From NCBI RefSeq assembly GCF_009183365.2, contig NZ_CP068230.1, positions 3,687,001-3,751,000 of the forward strand: a DNA stretch of 64,000 nt. Reading direction: 5' to 3'. The stretch is from Shewanella algae. GTDB lineage: Bacteria; Pseudomonadota; Gammaproteobacteria; Enterobacterales; Shewanellaceae. Shown here one piece after another: positions 1 to 9,172 of this stretch. Numbering within the stretch: the stretch's first letter is position 1; every line of letters starts with the position of its first letter. The notes below the pieces were generated by a model. The model was not told where the DNA came from. It saw nothing but the letters and a program-made list of their open reading frames with translations, and did no database searches. A program made the position numbers and the translations under genes.

Positions 1-289
1 CCAGCCAATGCCAGAGGGTGTTTTCCAGTGTCAACATAGTGGGGCTGTAACTGATGTCATCTTCCGTTTGGCTCTGGATATAACTGGCGATATCCCGCTT
101 GAGGAACTCCTCGACCAGAGACAGCTCGGCCTCACCGGCCTGCTGCTTGATGGCCAAATACTCTTTCCCTTCCTTGATAGAGTTAAATAAGCTCTTAACT
201 GTCAATGAGTTATCTTGGTTATACTGTTGTTTGACTCTGTCAATCAAGGCCTGATACAGCGCCAGTAACTCCGTACTTCTCTCACTCAT
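1..289 (-). CDS. DUF1451 (YbeL-like) zinc-ribbon protein, N-terminal part
   Basis: The minus strand reads open from an ATG at 289 to the window edge, giving 96 codons that start MSERSTELLALYQALIDRV. The helical, Glu/Lys-rich N-terminus with the phrase EEFLKRDIASY resembles the DUF1451/YbeL family, whose zinc ribbon would lie outside the window. Members sit divergently upstream of leuS in related gammaproteobacteria, which agrees with the layout here. Its function is not established. The C-terminus is cut by the window, so the metal-binding cysteines cannot be seen. Confidence 0.75.
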   Translation of the reverse strand, partial: MSERSTELLALYQALIDRVKQQYNQDNSLTVKSLFNSIKEGKEYLAIKQQAGEAELSLVEEFLKRDIASYIQSQTEDDISYSPTMLTLENTLWHWL

Positions 290-411
290 GGCCAATACTC
301 CTTTAAGACGAACCTTTCTTAATGACTCACTTCTGGTTTATTCTATGCAGATCTAAACGGCGCAGTATAGCGCGCATGTCAAAATAATGGGCGGCATTGC
401 CGAAAAACCTG

Positions 412-2991
412 ATGCAAGAGCAATATAATCCCTCAGAAATCGAAGCCAAAGTGCAAACGCACTGGGCAGAAAAGAAAACTTTTGAAGTCACCGAAGATCC
501 GAGTAAAGAGAAGTTCTACTGCCTCTCTATGTTCCCCTATCCTTCAGGTCGGCTGCATATGGGACACGTGCGTAACTACACCATAGGTGACGTAGTTTCC
601 CGTTTCCAGCGTCTGCAGGGTAAAAATGTGCTTCAGCCCATCGGCTGGGATGCCTTCGGTCTGCCGGCAGAAAATGCCGCGATCAAGAACGCCACTGCGC
701 CGGCGCCTTGGACCTATGAAAACATAGATTACATGAAGAACCAGCTGAAAATGCTGGGTTTCGGCTACGACTGGAGCCGTGAGATTGCCACCTGTACCCC
801 GGAATACTATCGCTGGGAACAGTGGTTCTTCACCAAACTGTATGAAAAAGGCTTGGTGTACAAGAAAACAGCTTCAGTCAACTGGTGCCCCAATGACCAG
901 ACTGTACTGGCCAACGAGCAAGTTATCGATGGTTGCTGCTGGCGCTGCGACACTGTGGTTGAGCAGAAAGAGATCCCTCAGTGGTTTATCAAGATCACTC
1001 AGTACGCCGAAGAGCTGCTGAACGATATCGATACCCTCGAAGGTTGGCCTGAGCAGGTCAAGACCATGCAGCGTAACTGGATTGGTCGTTCCGAAGGGGT
1101 CGAGATGACCTTCAAGGTGGCCGGTTCCGACGATAGCTTCGACATCTACACCACACGTCCGGATACCGTGATGGGCGTGACCTATGTGGCCATCGCCGCC
1201 GCTCACCCGCTGGCCGAGAAAGCCGCCGCCAACAACCCGGCGCTGGCAGCCTTTGTTGAAGAGTGCAAGCAGAGCACTGCCTCCGAGGCCGAGCTGGCCA
1301 CCATGGAGAAGAAAGGCGTCGATACCGGGCTCAAGGCGATCCACCCGCTGACAGGCGAAGAAGTCCCGGTTTGGGCCGCCAACTTTGTCCTGATGAACTA
1401 TGGTACCGGCGCCGTGATGTCGGTTCCCGGCCACGACCAGCGTGACTATGAGTTCGCCACCAAGTATGGCCTTGCCATCAAGGGCGTGATTAAGCCTGCC
1501 GACGGCGAGCTGGATATCTCTGAAGCCGCTTACACTGAAAAAGGCATACTGTTCAACTCAGCCGAGTTCGATGGTCTGGACTTTGAAGCCGCCTTCAACG
1601 CCATCGCCGACAAGCTGAGTGCCGAAGGCAAAGGCAAGCGCCAGGTTAATTTCCGTCTGCGCGACTGGGGCGTCAGCCGCCAGCGCTACTGGGGCGCACC
1701 TATCCCTATGGTGACTCTGGAAGACGGCACTGTGATGCCGACACCTGAAGAACAACTGCCGGTCATTCTGCCGGAAGACGTGGTCATGGATGGGGTCCAA
1801 AGCCCAATCAAGGCCGACAAAGAGTGGGCCAAAACCACAGTCAACGGCCAAAATGCCCTGCGCGAAACCGACACCTTCGACACCTTTATGGAGTCCAGCT
1901 GGTACTATGCCCGCTACTGCTCGCCCAAGGCAGATCAGATGCTGGATCCAGCCAAGGCCGACTACTGGCTGCCGGTAGATCAATACATAGGCGGTATCGA
2001 ACACGCCTGTATGCACCTGTTGTACTTCCGCTTCTTCCACAAACTGTTGCGTGATGCCGGTTTGGTTAACTCCAACGAACCTGCCAAGCGTCTGTTGACT
2101 CAAGGCATGGTACTGGCCGATGCCTTCTACTACAGCAACGAGAAAGGCGCCCGCGTTTGGGTATCGCCATTGGAAGTGACTGTGGTTGAGAAAGACGACA
2201 AGGGTCGGATCCTCAAGGCGGTGGACAATGAAGGCCATGAGCTGACTTACACCGGCATGAGCAAGATGTCCAAGTCGAAGAACAACGGCATCGATCCGCA
2301 AGTGATGGTAGAGAAGTACGGCGCCGATACTGTGCGACTGTTCATGATGTTTGCCTCACCACCGGAGCTGACATTGGAATGGCAGGAATCAGGCGTGGAG
2401 GGTGCCCACCGCTTTATCAAGCGTCTGTGGAAACTGGCCCATGACCATATCGCCAAAGGCGCGGCTCCAGCGCTGGATATCGCGGCACTGACCGGCGAGC
2501 AGAAAGCACTGCGCCGCGAGCTGCATAAAACCATCGCCAAGGTGACCGACGATATCGGCCGCCGTCAGATGTTCAACACCGCCATTGCCGCCGTGATGGA
2601 ACTGATGAATGCGCTGCAGAAGGCTCCGCAGGAAACCAGGCAGGACAGAGCCCTGATGGCCGAAGCCCTGTCTGCAGTGGTGCGTCTCTTGTACCCCATC
2701 ACCCCACACCTGAGCTTCAACCTGTGGCAGGAGCTGGGCATGGAAGGCGATATCGAGTCAGCCAGCTGGCCCGAAACCGACGAATCTGCACTGGTCGAAG
2801 ACAGCAAGCTGATCGTGGTGCAGGTCAACGGTAAGCTCAGAGCCAAGATCACTGTGGCGGCCGATGCCGCCAAGGAAGAGGTCGAAGCTCTGGGTCTGGC
2901 CGATGAGCAGGTGATAAAGCACACCGAAGGCAAGACCATCCGCAAGGTGATCTATGTTCCGGGTAAACTGCTGAACATAGTCGCCAACTGA
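412..2991 (+). CDS. leuS: Leucyl-tRNA synthetase
   Basis: Cytoplasmic class I aminoacyl-tRNA synthetase that charges tRNA-Leu. From the ATG at 412 it is 859 residues, almost the E. coli length, and it matches the E. coli protein nearly throughout. The HIGH motif appears as HMGH at 49-52 and KMSKS at 618-622. The CP1 editing domain with TTRPDT lies near residue 247. The frame is also open from a TTG at 397, but the E. coli-like N-terminus MQEQYNPSEIE fixes the ATG at 412. It heads a tight run with lptE and holA. Confidence 0.98.
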   Translation: MQEQYNPSEIEAKVQTHWAEKKTFEVTEDPSKEKFYCLSMFPYPSGRLHMGHVRNYTIGDVVSRFQRLQGKNVLQPIGWDAFGLPAENAAIKNATAPAPWTYENIDYMKNQLKMLGFGYDWSREIATCTPEYYRWEQWFFTKLYEKGLVYKKTASVNWCPNDQTVLANEQVIDGCCWRCDTVVEQKEIPQWFIKITQYAEELLNDIDTLEGWPEQVKTMQRNWIGRSEGVEMTFKVAGSDDSFDIYTTRPDTVMGVTYVAIAAAHPLAEKAAANNPALAAFVEECKQSTASEAELATMEKKGVDTGLKAIHPLTGEEVPVWAANFVLMNYGTGAVMSVPGHDQRDYEFATKYGLAIKGVIKPADGELDISEAAYTEKGILFNSAEFDGLDFEAAFNAIADKLSAEGKGKRQVNFRLRDWGVSRQRYWGAPIPMVTLEDGTVMPTPEEQLPVILPEDVVMDGVQSPIKADKEWAKTTVNGQNALRETDTFDTFMESSWYYARYCSPKADQMLDPAKADYWLPVDQYIGGIEHACMHLLYFRFFHKLLRDAGLVNSNEPAKRLLTQGMVLADAFYYSNEKGARVWVSPLEVTVVEKDDKGRILKAVDNEGHELTYTGMSKMSKSKNNGIDPQVMVEKYGADTVRLFMMFASPPELTLEWQESGVEGAHRFIKRLWKLAHDHIAKGAAPALDIAALTGEQKALRRELHKTIAKVTDDIGRRQMFNTAIAAVMELMNALQKAPQETRQDRALMAEALSAVVRLLYPITPHLSFNLWQELGMEGDIESASWPETDESALVEDSKLIVVQVNGKLRAKITVAADAAKEEVEALGLADEQVIKHTEGKTIRKVIYVPGKLLNIVAN

Positions 2992-3008
2992 GAAAAAACA
3001 GGACATCC

Positions 3009-3518
3009 ATGCTGAAACTATCTTTAAGCGTGAAGCAGTTGATGTTCGCCCTGCTGGCACTGGTCGTTATGACCAGTGCCGGTTGCGGCTTTCAACTTCA
3101 GGGAAGTTATTCCATTCCGCCCGAGCTCAGTAAGCTGAGCCTGGAGAGCAGCGACAAATACAGCGAGCTGAGCCGCCTGGTGCGTGAACGCCTGCGTCTC
3201 AACAATGTCGGCATAGAGGAACCCGCCAAGGGCATTCCCCGGCTGGTGCTGCTGAGCGACACTCTGGAGCGCTCAACCTTGTCGCTCTACCCCACAGGCA
3301 ACGTCGCCGAATATGAACTCATCTACCATGTGCGTTTTGCCGTGTCTTTGCCGGGCAAGGAAGCACAGCCTTTCGATGTGGAAATCCGCCGCGATTATCT
3401 CGACGACCCCCGCACCGCCTTGGCCAAGAGCCGCGAGATGGAGTTGCTGGTCAAAGAGATGCGCATTCAGGCCGCCGATAACATCATCCAGACTCTGGCC
3501 GCCATCGAGGTGAACTGA
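3009..3518 (+). CDS. lptE: LPS-assembly lipoprotein LptE
   Basis: Outer-membrane lipoprotein that forms the LptDE translocon plug and inserts lipopolysaccharide into the outer leaflet. The 169-residue product has a hydrophobic signal peptide and a lipobox ending in Cys26 (TSAGC), followed by the typical CGFQLQGSY start of mature LptE. It begins 17 bp after leuS and its stop overlaps the start of holA by one base, the conserved leuS-lptE-holA order. The transport partners lptF and lptG lie elsewhere in this window, near 36 kb. Confidence 0.95.
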   Translation: MLKLSLSVKQLMFALLALVVMTSAGCGFQLQGSYSIPPELSKLSLESSDKYSELSRLVRERLRLNNVGIEEPAKGIPRLVLLSDTLERSTLSLYPTGNVAEYELIYHVRFAVSLPGKEAQPFDVEIRRDYLDDPRTALAKSREMELLVKEMRIQAADNIIQTLAAIEVN

Positions 3519-4549
3519 TGCGGGTCTATCCGGATCAGTTACACCGGCAGTTGTCGCCGCTGAAATCCTGCTACCTGCTGCTGGGTGATGATCCCTATCT
3601 GCTGGACAGCAGCAAGCGGCAAATCCTGGCAGCCGCCCGCAGCCAAGGCTTTGAAGAAAGGTTACAACTGACTCAGGAAGCCAACTTCAACTGGCAGGAT
3701 CTCGCCAACGAATGGCACGCCATGAGCCTGTTTGCCAGTCGCAGAATCATAGAGCTCAACCTGCCCCAGGCCAAGCCGGGTGCAGATGGCGGCGCCATGC
3801 TGCAAAGCCTTATTGCTGAACAAAACCCGGATATAGTGTTGATCATCGACGGCCCCAAGCTTGGCCGCGATCAGCAAAACAGCAAGTGGTTCAAAGCCCT
3901 GGACAGCCAGGGTCTTTATGTTCCTTGCGCCACACCCGAAGGGGCTCAGTTCCAGCGCTGGCTCGACGGCCGTATTCAATATTATCGGCTCAATCTCAAA
4001 AACGATGCCAGAGCCATGCTGTATGCCCTCTACGAAGGCAATCTGCTGGCCGCCGATCAGGCGATGCAACTGCTGCAACTGCTGGCTGGCGCCCGTCCTG
4101 TGGACAGCGAAGAGCTGAGCCGCTACTTCGAAGATCAATCCCGCTTCAGCGTGTTCCAATTGACCGATGCCCTGCTGGCCAACCAACAGGATAAGGCCCA
4201 GCATATCCTCGCCCAGCTCAAGGCCGAAGAAACCGCCATGCCCATTATCCATTGGGCGCTGCAAAAAGAGCTGACCTTGCTGCTGATGCTGCAATCGGCC
4301 CGCAGTCAGGGCGAGAGCCTCAATAGCCTGTTCGGCAAGCATAGAATTTGGGACAAGCGCAAACCGCTCTATCAGGGCGCCCTCACACGGCTGAGCCTGG
4401 AAGCCATAGAGTCCATGCTGGCTATCGCCTCCAAGCTGGAGCTGGCACTGAAACAGCAAGGCCAGGAAAACTGGACCGGCCTTTCCCATCTGTGTTTGCT
4501 GTTCGATCCCAAGGCGGCACGCCACCTTGGCCATATTGAGTTCGACTGA
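3518..4549 (+). CDS. holA: DNA polymerase III delta subunit
   Basis: Delta subunit of the clamp loader, which opens the beta sliding clamp. At 343 residues it has the length of E. coli HolA. The N-terminal AAA+-like domain contains CYLLLGDDPYLLD near residue 20, and the alpha-helical C-terminal collar domain ends with the conserved HLCLLFD segment. The start codon overlaps the lptE stop (TGATG), implying translational coupling; nadD follows after 9 bp with a GAGGAGG-like ribosome site between. Confidence 0.95.
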   Translation: MRVYPDQLHRQLSPLKSCYLLLGDDPYLLDSSKRQILAAARSQGFEERLQLTQEANFNWQDLANEWHAMSLFASRRIIELNLPQAKPGADGGAMLQSLIAEQNPDIVLIIDGPKLGRDQQNSKWFKALDSQGLYVPCATPEGAQFQRWLDGRIQYYRLNLKNDARAMLYALYEGNLLAADQAMQLLQLLAGARPVDSEELSRYFEDQSRFSVFQLTDALLANQQDKAQHILAQLKAEETAMPIIHWALQKELTLLLMLQSARSQGESLNSLFGKHRIWDKRKPLYQGALTRLSLEAIESMLAIASKLELALKQQGQENWTGLSHLCLLFDPKAARHLGHIEFD

Positions 4550-4558
4550 GGAGGCAGG

Positions 4559-5251
4559 ATGCGTATCGGGCTGATGGGCGGTACTTTCGACCCAGTTCAC
4601 TATGGTCACCTCAAACCCGCGGCCGAAGTCAAAGCCCGGCTAGAGCTAGATAAGCTCTGGTTGCTGCCGAACCATATTCCGCCGCACAAAGCCAAGGCCA
4701 CCGCCAGCAGCGAGCAGCGCCTGGCCATGCTTAAACTGGCCTGCGACGAGTTCCCCGATATGGACATTTGCGATATCGAGCTCAAGCGCAATGCCCCCTC
4801 CTATAGCGTCGCGACGCTGGAAGCGCTGCAGCAAGCTTTCCCTGGCGCCGAATTTCAATTCATCATGGGTACAGATTCCTTGCTGTCACTGCCGAGCTGG
4901 CATCAATGGCAGCGGCTGTTTTCCCTGTGTAACCTGGTGGTTTGCAAGCGCCCGGACTGGCACCTGCCAAAGGACGCCGAAATCCAAACCGAACTGGCCC
5001 AAAGAGGCTGCTCGGTCACCCAGGCCTTGGCGGCAAGAGTCTGTGACGATGCAAATGGCAATAGCAGTAGCGGTGGCATTGAAAAAGCACAATACGGCAA
5101 AATCATCAGCCTCTCGGTCAAGCCGCAGCCCTTCTCCTCCACGGCCATTCGCCGCGCCATCGCTGCCGGTGACATTAATGCCTGCCGCGCCGCCATGCCC
5201 AAAGCCGTGCTCGAGTATATAGTCGCAAACCGCCTCTATCTTGGCGGTTAA
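4559..5251 (+). CDS. nadD: Nicotinate-nucleotide adenylyltransferase
   Basis: Makes deamido-NAD from nicotinate mononucleotide and ATP in NAD biosynthesis. The nucleotidyltransferase signature GGTFDPVHYGH is at residues 7-17, giving the HxGH motif at 14-17, and the C-terminal SSTAIR phosphate-binding motif is present. The 230-residue length is a little above the E. coli 213 because of a Gly/Ser-rich insert of about 15 residues (DANGNSSSGG) before ISLSVKPQPFS. A strong GAGGAGG ribosome site lies just upstream. Confidence 0.95.
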   Translation: MRIGLMGGTFDPVHYGHLKPAAEVKARLELDKLWLLPNHIPPHKAKATASSEQRLAMLKLACDEFPDMDICDIELKRNAPSYSVATLEALQQAFPGAEFQFIMGTDSLLSLPSWHQWQRLFSLCNLVVCKRPDWHLPKDAEIQTELAQRGCSVTQALAARVCDDANGNSSSGGIEKAQYGKIISLSVKPQPFSSTAIRRAIAAGDINACRAAMPKAVLEYIVANRLYLGG

Positions 5252-5300
5252 CTGCGGTGGATGGACGATAAATGCTATGGGACTTGCCCGCCTGCGCTGA

Positions 5301-5306
5301 TATACT
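5301..5306 (+). promoter_or_regulatory. Candidate -10 box upstream of rsfS
   Basis: A TATACT hexamer sits 36 bp before the rsfS GTG, in the 91-bp gap after nadD. No convincing -35 is visible at 17 bp, so this is a weak candidate for an internal promoter serving rsfS-rlmH-mrdA-rodA. Confidence 0.3.
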
Positions 5307-5342
5307 ACTGCGCTTGATCAAAAACATGAGAGGATCTTCAGC

Positions 5343-5672
5343 GTGCAAGGCACAGAACTGAAACAATTTGTTGTCGACAAGGTCGATGATCTCAAGGCTC
5401 GGGACATAGTCGTGCTGGATGTCAGCAAAAAGTCCAACGTGACCGACTTTATGGTTATCTGCTCAGGCACATCCAAGACCCATGTTCGCGCCATTGCTGA
5501 AAATGTGGTTGCCGAAGCCAAGCAAGCCGGCATGCAACCTCAGGGCGTAGAAGGCCGCGACAGCAGCGACTGGGTTCTGGTGGATCTGGGTGATGTGATT
5601 CTGCATGTGATGCAGGAGCAAACCCGCGAACATTACCAGTTGGAAAAACTCTGGTCTGACGCCAACGCCTGA
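5343..5672 (+). CDS. rsfS: Ribosomal silencing factor RsfS
   Basis: Binds ribosomal protein uL14 and blocks subunit joining in stationary phase. The 109-residue product starts at a GTG with MQGTELKQFVVDKVDDL, which aligns with the E. coli N-terminus, and carries the family block GVEGRDSSDWVLVDLGDV. The ribosome site AGAGGA lies 9-10 bases upstream. It overlaps the rlmH start by one base (TGATGA), so the two ribosome-acting proteins are translationally coupled, as in E. coli. Confidence 0.95.
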   Translation: MQGTELKQFVVDKVDDLKARDIVVLDVSKKSNVTDFMVICSGTSKTHVRAIAENVVAEAKQAGMQPQGVEGRDSSDWVLVDLGDVILHVMQEQTREHYQLEKLWSDANA

Positions 5673-6142
5673 TGAAACTGCAACTCGTTGCCGTAGGCAC
5701 CAAAATGCCGGACTGGGTCAGCAAGGGTTTCGCCGAGTACCAGCGCCGCTTCCCCAGGGACATGGCGCTGGAGCTGGTTGAAATTCCTGCCGGCAAGCGG
5801 GGCAAGAATGCCGATATCGCCCGTATTCTGCAAAAAGAGGGCGAAGCCATGTTGGCCGCGATTCCCAAGGGCAACCATATCGTCACTCTGGATCTGCCGG
5901 GCAGGAACTGGACTACTCCGGAACTCGCCTCTGCCATGGAAAAATGGCAGCTCGATGGCCGGGATGTCAGCCTGCTGATAGGCGGCCCGGAAGGCTTGGC
6001 TCCCGCCTGTAAACAAGCCGCCAGCCAAAGCTGGTGTCTGTCGGCCCTGACCCTGCCCCACCCCTTGGTGAGAGTCGTGGTGGCCGAGAGTCTTTACCGG
6101 GCCTGGAGCATCAACAACAATCATCCCTACCACAGGGAATAA
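5672..6142 (+). CDS. rlmH: 23S rRNA pseudouridine-1915 N3-methyltransferase
   Basis: SPOUT-class methyltransferase that modifies pseudouridine 1915 in helix 69 of 23S rRNA. At 156 residues it matches the 155-residue E. coli protein. The trefoil-knot SAM site LIGGPEGL is near residue 105 and the C-terminus YRAWSINNNHPYHRE is the typical RlmH ending. It overlaps rsfS by one base and precedes mrdA by 63 bp. Confidence 0.96.
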   Translation: MKLQLVAVGTKMPDWVSKGFAEYQRRFPRDMALELVEIPAGKRGKNADIARILQKEGEAMLAAIPKGNHIVTLDLPGRNWTTPELASAMEKWQLDGRDVSLLIGGPEGLAPACKQAASQSWCLSALTLPHPLVRVVVAESLYRAWSINNNHPYHRE

Positions 6143-6205
6143 GGCACCCAAGAGCCACTTGCATTAGCTGACTTTGCATTAACTGTTTGAGCCGGAGAGG
6201 ATCCA

Positions 6206-8074
6206 TTGCCGCGTAGAAAGCGAATAACCATGCATGATCACGCCGCCGAGGCGGCACTGTTCAAACGCCGGGCGCTGTTTACCTTTGTCTGCGTGGTCGC
6301 TTTGCTCAGCCTGTTGCTCGGCAACCTCTACTATCTGCAGGTGGTGTCTTTCAAAGACTACGAAACCCGCTCCAATGATAACCGTATCCGAGTGGTACCG
6401 CTGGCGCCCAGCCGCGGCCTGATCTATGACCGTAACGGCAAGCTGCTGGCAGAGAACCTGCCCTTCTACACCCTGGAAGTGATCCCGGAGAAGGTGAAGA
6501 ACATGCAGCAGACGCTGGATGAACTCTCAACCGTTATCGACCTCAGTCAGGATGAGCGCGACAGCTTCACCGAGTCACTGAAATATCACCGCCGCTTCAA
6601 GCCCTTGCCGCTCAAGACCCGGCTGACGGAAGACGAGGTGGCCCTGTTCAGTGTTAACCAACACAGGTTCGATGGTTTCTATGTCGATGCCGGTCTTAAA
6701 CGCCACTATCCCTACAGCAGCCTGCTGACCCATGTGCTGGGCTATGTCGGCAAAATTAACTCCAGGGACAGAGACGCGCTGGAACGCTCCGGCAGTTGGA
6801 AAAACTATGCCGCCACCAAAGACATTGGCAAACAGGGGATAGAAAAGTTCTATGAGAGCCTGCTCCACGGCCTGCCCGGGCATCTGGAGGAAGAGGTCAA
6901 TAACCTGGGACGCAGTGTTCGCACCCTCAAGGTGACCCAGCCCGAGCCAGGACAGGATATCTACCTGACACTGGATCTGCAGCTGCAGCAAAAGGCCACC
7001 GAGCTGCTGGATGGCCGCCGCGGCTCAATCGTGGCAATAGACCCAAGAGACGGCGGGATTCTGGCCATGGTCTCCAGCCCCAGCTATGACCCGAACCAGT
7101 TTGTGCACGGGATCAGTTCCAAGGCATACAGCGAGCTGCTCAACAGCCGCTCGCGCCCCTTGATTAACCGCGCAACCCAAGGGCAATATGCCCCAGCCTC
7201 CACGGTCAAGCCACATCTGGCGCTCTTGGGACTGGAAGATCAAACCATTAGCGAGAAGACCCGCATCTGGGATCCGGGCTTTTGGCAGATCCCTGGGGTC
7301 GACCGTAAATATCGCGACTGGAAACGCTGGGGCCACGGCTGGGTGGACGTATATGACTCCATAGTTCACTCCTGCGATACCTTCTACTACGACATGGCTT
7401 ACAAAGTGGGCATCGACAAGATTTCCGGCTTCATGGATCAATTCGGCTTCGGTCAGAATACCGGGGTGGATATCTTCGAAGAGTCTGCCGGGGTAATGCC
7501 ATCGAGGGACTGGAAACGCCTCAAGTACAACCAACCTTGGTACATAGGCGACACCATCTCGGTCGGGATTGGCCAGGGTTACTGGACCACCACGCCGTTG
7601 CAGCTGGCCAATGCCACAGCCATTTTGGCCAACCGCGGCAAACGTTTTACCCCGCACCTGCTCAAGGCCATAAAGGACAACACAGCCCGCATTGAGACGC
7701 CGGTGGATGAAAGGCCGCCGATAGTGCTGAAAAACAAAAATAACTGGGAGATCATCAACGAGGCCATGCGCCGCACCGCGCAGAAGAGTCGCTTCACTGA
7801 TGCCAGTTATACCGCGGCGATGAAGACAGGTACCGCCCAGGTCTTCAGCGTTGCCGAAGATGAGAAGTATGATGCGGACTCCATTGACGAGCATCTGCGC
7901 GACAACGCGCTGATCATCGCCTATGCCCCCTACGAAAATCCGAAAATAGTGCTTGCGGTGGTACTGGAAAACGCCGGTTGGGGCGGCGCCAACGCCGGGC
8001 CGGTTGCCCGGGCCATGCTGGATGAATATCTGCTGCGGGATACCTGGGAGTTGAAACATGAGCCACAGCCGTAA
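6206..8074 (+). CDS. mrdA: Penicillin-binding protein 2 (elongasome transpeptidase)
   Basis: Peptidoglycan DD-transpeptidase of the rod complex. It has 622 residues, with a single membrane anchor near 22-45, the dimerisation domain, then the transpeptidase domain with SxxK at Ser332-Lys335 (STVK), SxN as SCD in HSCDTFYYD, and KTG in AMKTGTAQ. A TTG start at 6206 is preferred over the ATG at 6230, because a GGAGAGG ribosome site lies at correct spacing and the extra MPRRKRIT residues suit a cytoplasmic tail. Its end overlaps rodA by 17 bases. Confidence 0.95.
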   Translation: MPRRKRITMHDHAAEAALFKRRALFTFVCVVALLSLLLGNLYYLQVVSFKDYETRSNDNRIRVVPLAPSRGLIYDRNGKLLAENLPFYTLEVIPEKVKNMQQTLDELSTVIDLSQDERDSFTESLKYHRRFKPLPLKTRLTEDEVALFSVNQHRFDGFYVDAGLKRHYPYSSLLTHVLGYVGKINSRDRDALERSGSWKNYAATKDIGKQGIEKFYESLLHGLPGHLEEEVNNLGRSVRTLKVTQPEPGQDIYLTLDLQLQQKATELLDGRRGSIVAIDPRDGGILAMVSSPSYDPNQFVHGISSKAYSELLNSRSRPLINRATQGQYAPASTVKPHLALLGLEDQTISEKTRIWDPGFWQIPGVDRKYRDWKRWGHGWVDVYDSIVHSCDTFYYDMAYKVGIDKISGFMDQFGFGQNTGVDIFEESAGVMPSRDWKRLKYNQPWYIGDTISVGIGQGYWTTTPLQLANATAILANRGKRFTPHLLKAIKDNTARIETPVDERPPIVLKNKNNWEIINEAMRRTAQKSRFTDASYTAAMKTGTAQVFSVAEDEKYDADSIDEHLRDNALIIAYAPYENPKIVLAVVLENAGWGGANAGPVARAMLDEYLLRDTWELKHEPQP

Positions 8075-9161
8075 ACCCAATATCTGGCAGAAGATGCATA
8101 TCGATCTGCCGCTGCTGCTCGGCATCCTGGGCCTGATGGGCTTTGGCCTGTTCGTCATCTATTCTGCCAGCGGTGAAGACCTGGCCATGATGGAGCGGCA
8201 GCTATTCCGTATGGGGCTGTCCCTTGGGCTGATGCTGTTTATCGCCCAGATTAACCCCGAGGTGTTTCGCCGTTGGGCTCTGCCCATTTATATTGCCGGG
8301 GTCGCGCTGCTGCTGGGGGTGCATTTCTTCGGTGAGATCAACAAGGGCGCCCAACGCTGGCTCAACCTGGGCTTCATGGAGTTTCAGCCGTCTGAGCTGA
8401 TGAAACTGGCCTTCCCTATCACCATGGCCTGGTTTATCTCCAAGTTTCCCTTGCCGCCGAAGAAGCGTTATCTGGCCGGTGCAGGGGTGATTTTGCTGAT
8501 CCCCACTCTGCTTATCGCCAAACAGCCGGATCTCGGCACCTCAATTCTGGTGGCCGCCTCGGGGATCTTTGTACTGTTTCTCTCCGGCATGAGCTGGGCC
8601 ATTGTCGGCGGTTTTATCGCCGCCGTGCTGGCGCTGCTACCGATTCTGTGGTTCTTTTTGATGCACGACTACCAGCGCAATCGAGTGATGACCTTGCTGG
8701 ATCCCGAGGCCGATCCGCTCGGTACCGGCTACCACATCATTCAGTCCAAGATTGCCATAGGTTCAGGCGGACTCTGGGGCAAGGGCTGGCTCGATGGTAC
8801 TCAGTCGCAGCTGGAGTTTTTGCCGGAGCGCCACACCGACTTTATATTCGCCGTGATCGGTGAGGAGTTTGGCCTCATCGGCAGTCTGCTGCTGCTGGCA
8901 CTCTATCTCTATGTAATCGGCCGCGGCCTGGTGATCGCCTCCAGGGCTCAAACCAGCTTTGCCCGCTTGCTGGCCGGCTCGCTGACCCTCACCTTCTTCG
9001 TTTATGTGTTTGTGAATATCGGCATGGTGTCCGGTATTTTGCCCGTAGTGGGAGTCCCACTGCCGCTGATAAGTTATGGCGGCACCTCTATGCTGACATT
9101 GATGGCCGCTTTTGGCATTCTAATGAGTATTCACACCCATAGACGCTTCATCGACAGATAG
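8058..9161 (+). CDS. rodA: Rod-shape peptidoglycan glycosyltransferase RodA
   Basis: SEDS-family polytopic membrane enzyme that polymerises lipid II for cell elongation together with PBP2. The 367-residue protein is hydrophobic throughout with about ten transmembrane segments. It carries the SEDS signatures GAQRWLNLGFMEFQPSELMK and GVPLPLISYGGTS. It overlaps mrdA by 17 bases, which fits stoichiometric production of the two partners. Confidence 0.96.
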   Translation: MSHSRKPNIWQKMHIDLPLLLGILGLMGFGLFVIYSASGEDLAMMERQLFRMGLSLGLMLFIAQINPEVFRRWALPIYIAGVALLLGVHFFGEINKGAQRWLNLGFMEFQPSELMKLAFPITMAWFISKFPLPPKKRYLAGAGVILLIPTLLIAKQPDLGTSILVAASGIFVLFLSGMSWAIVGGFIAAVLALLPILWFFLMHDYQRNRVMTLLDPEADPLGTGYHIIQSKIAIGSGGLWGKGWLDGTQSQLEFLPERHTDFIFAVIGEEFGLIGSLLLLALYLYVIGRGLVIASRAQTSFARLLAGSLTLTFFVYVFVNIGMVSGILPVVGVPLPLISYGGTSMLTLMAAFGILMSIHTHRRFIDR

Positions 9162-9172
9162 GAACGCCTTAC

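Noticed and set aside
7025..8158. 377-codon minus-strand ORF over mrdA and rodA
   Set aside because: Shadow of the PBP2 transpeptidase domain, with no ribosome site and no recognisable domain.
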